Of a stretch of 64,000 bases of DNA, positions 63,987-64,000 are shown piece by piece. The translations under genes and the position numbers were made by a program. The notes under the pieces were generated by a model, which made no database searches, had not been told where the DNA came from, and saw nothing but the letters and a program-made list of their open reading frames with translations. Numbering within the stretch: the stretch's first letter is position 1; every line of letters starts with the position of its first letter. The stretch is from Brachybacterium tyrofermentans (lineage in GTDB: Bacteria > Actinomycetota > Actinomycetes > Actinomycetales > Dermabacteraceae): assembly GCF_014897585.1 (NCBI RefSeq), contig NZ_JABUXW010000013.1, positions 87,382-151,381 of the forward strand, read 5' to 3'.

Positions 63987-64000
63987 TCTCCCTGTTCGCG

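Overview
The window looks like chromosomal DNA of a high-GC Gram-positive actinobacterium. GC content is very high, GTG and TTG starts are frequent, and neighbouring genes often overlap by ATGA or GTGA. Markers include CarD, paired ClpP1/ClpP2, a DUF4233 protein between folC and ndk, and an amtB-glnK-glnD-ffh block. I infer Micrococcales, probably Dermabacteraceae (Brachybacterium-like). The genus is a guess from gene content and was not tested.

Layout. 1-1.2 kb: end of a disaccharide phosphorylase/beta-phosphoglucomutase operon. 1.3-11.8 kb: SRPBCC protein, MFS exporter, CarD, a two-gene ABC system, a methyltransferase, an aminotransferase, a two-gene alkylation-repair operon (Ada/AraC/AlkA fusion plus Ogt) and a PrmC-like methylase running into an antisense tRNA-Gly. 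11.9-19.3 kb: tRNA-Pro, trigger factor, a DHFR-like reductase, a secreted NlpC/P60 hydrolase, clpP1-clpP2, clpX and chorismate mutase. 19.4-29.3 kb: a selenocysteine island. It holds a UGA-containing formate dehydrogenase with its SECIS hairpin, the iron-sulfur and NrfD subunits, selD, tRNA-Sec (selC), selA and selB. 29.3-36.8 kb: valS, a metallophosphoesterase, a lipoate ligase and a three-gene ABC-2 exporter. 36.8-46.7 kb: an HNH/DUF222 protein, a dicarboxylate symporter, a patatin-like lipase, a zinc sensor with its CDF efflux pump, an SDR, an ABC exporter, a ferredoxin and small membrane proteins. 46.9-50.5 kb: ileS behind a translational T-box. 50.6-54.8 kb: a secreted-type alpha/beta hydrolase with a WXG-like N-terminus, then folC-DUF4233-ndk. 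54.9-63.1 kb: ftsY, amtB-glnK-glnD and ffh. 63.1-64 kb: tandem minisatellites, stacked terminators and a short AbiEi-like ORF.

How the genes work together. Trigger factor, ClpXP, FtsY and Ffh handle protein folding, turnover and export. AmtB, GlnK and GlnD form the ammonium/nitrogen sensing relay. The sel genes exist to place Sec189 in the formate dehydrogenase encoded next to them. The ArsR-CDF pair is a zinc efflux switch with its sensor site and operator both visible.

Regulatory points. Many genes have a -10 hexamer 6-7 nt before the start codon and so are probably leaderless (fdnG, selD, valS, ndk and others). An inverted ClgR-type box precedes clpP1. The intergenic regions carry an unusual number of short tandem repeats with periods of 6, 12, 16, 17, 22, 33, 36 and 72 bp. 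I see no insertion sequence, prophage, CRISPR array or rRNA. I did not find a convincing wholly new system. The most informative features are the selenocysteine island, the T-box, the zinc switch and the repeat/terminator array after ffh.
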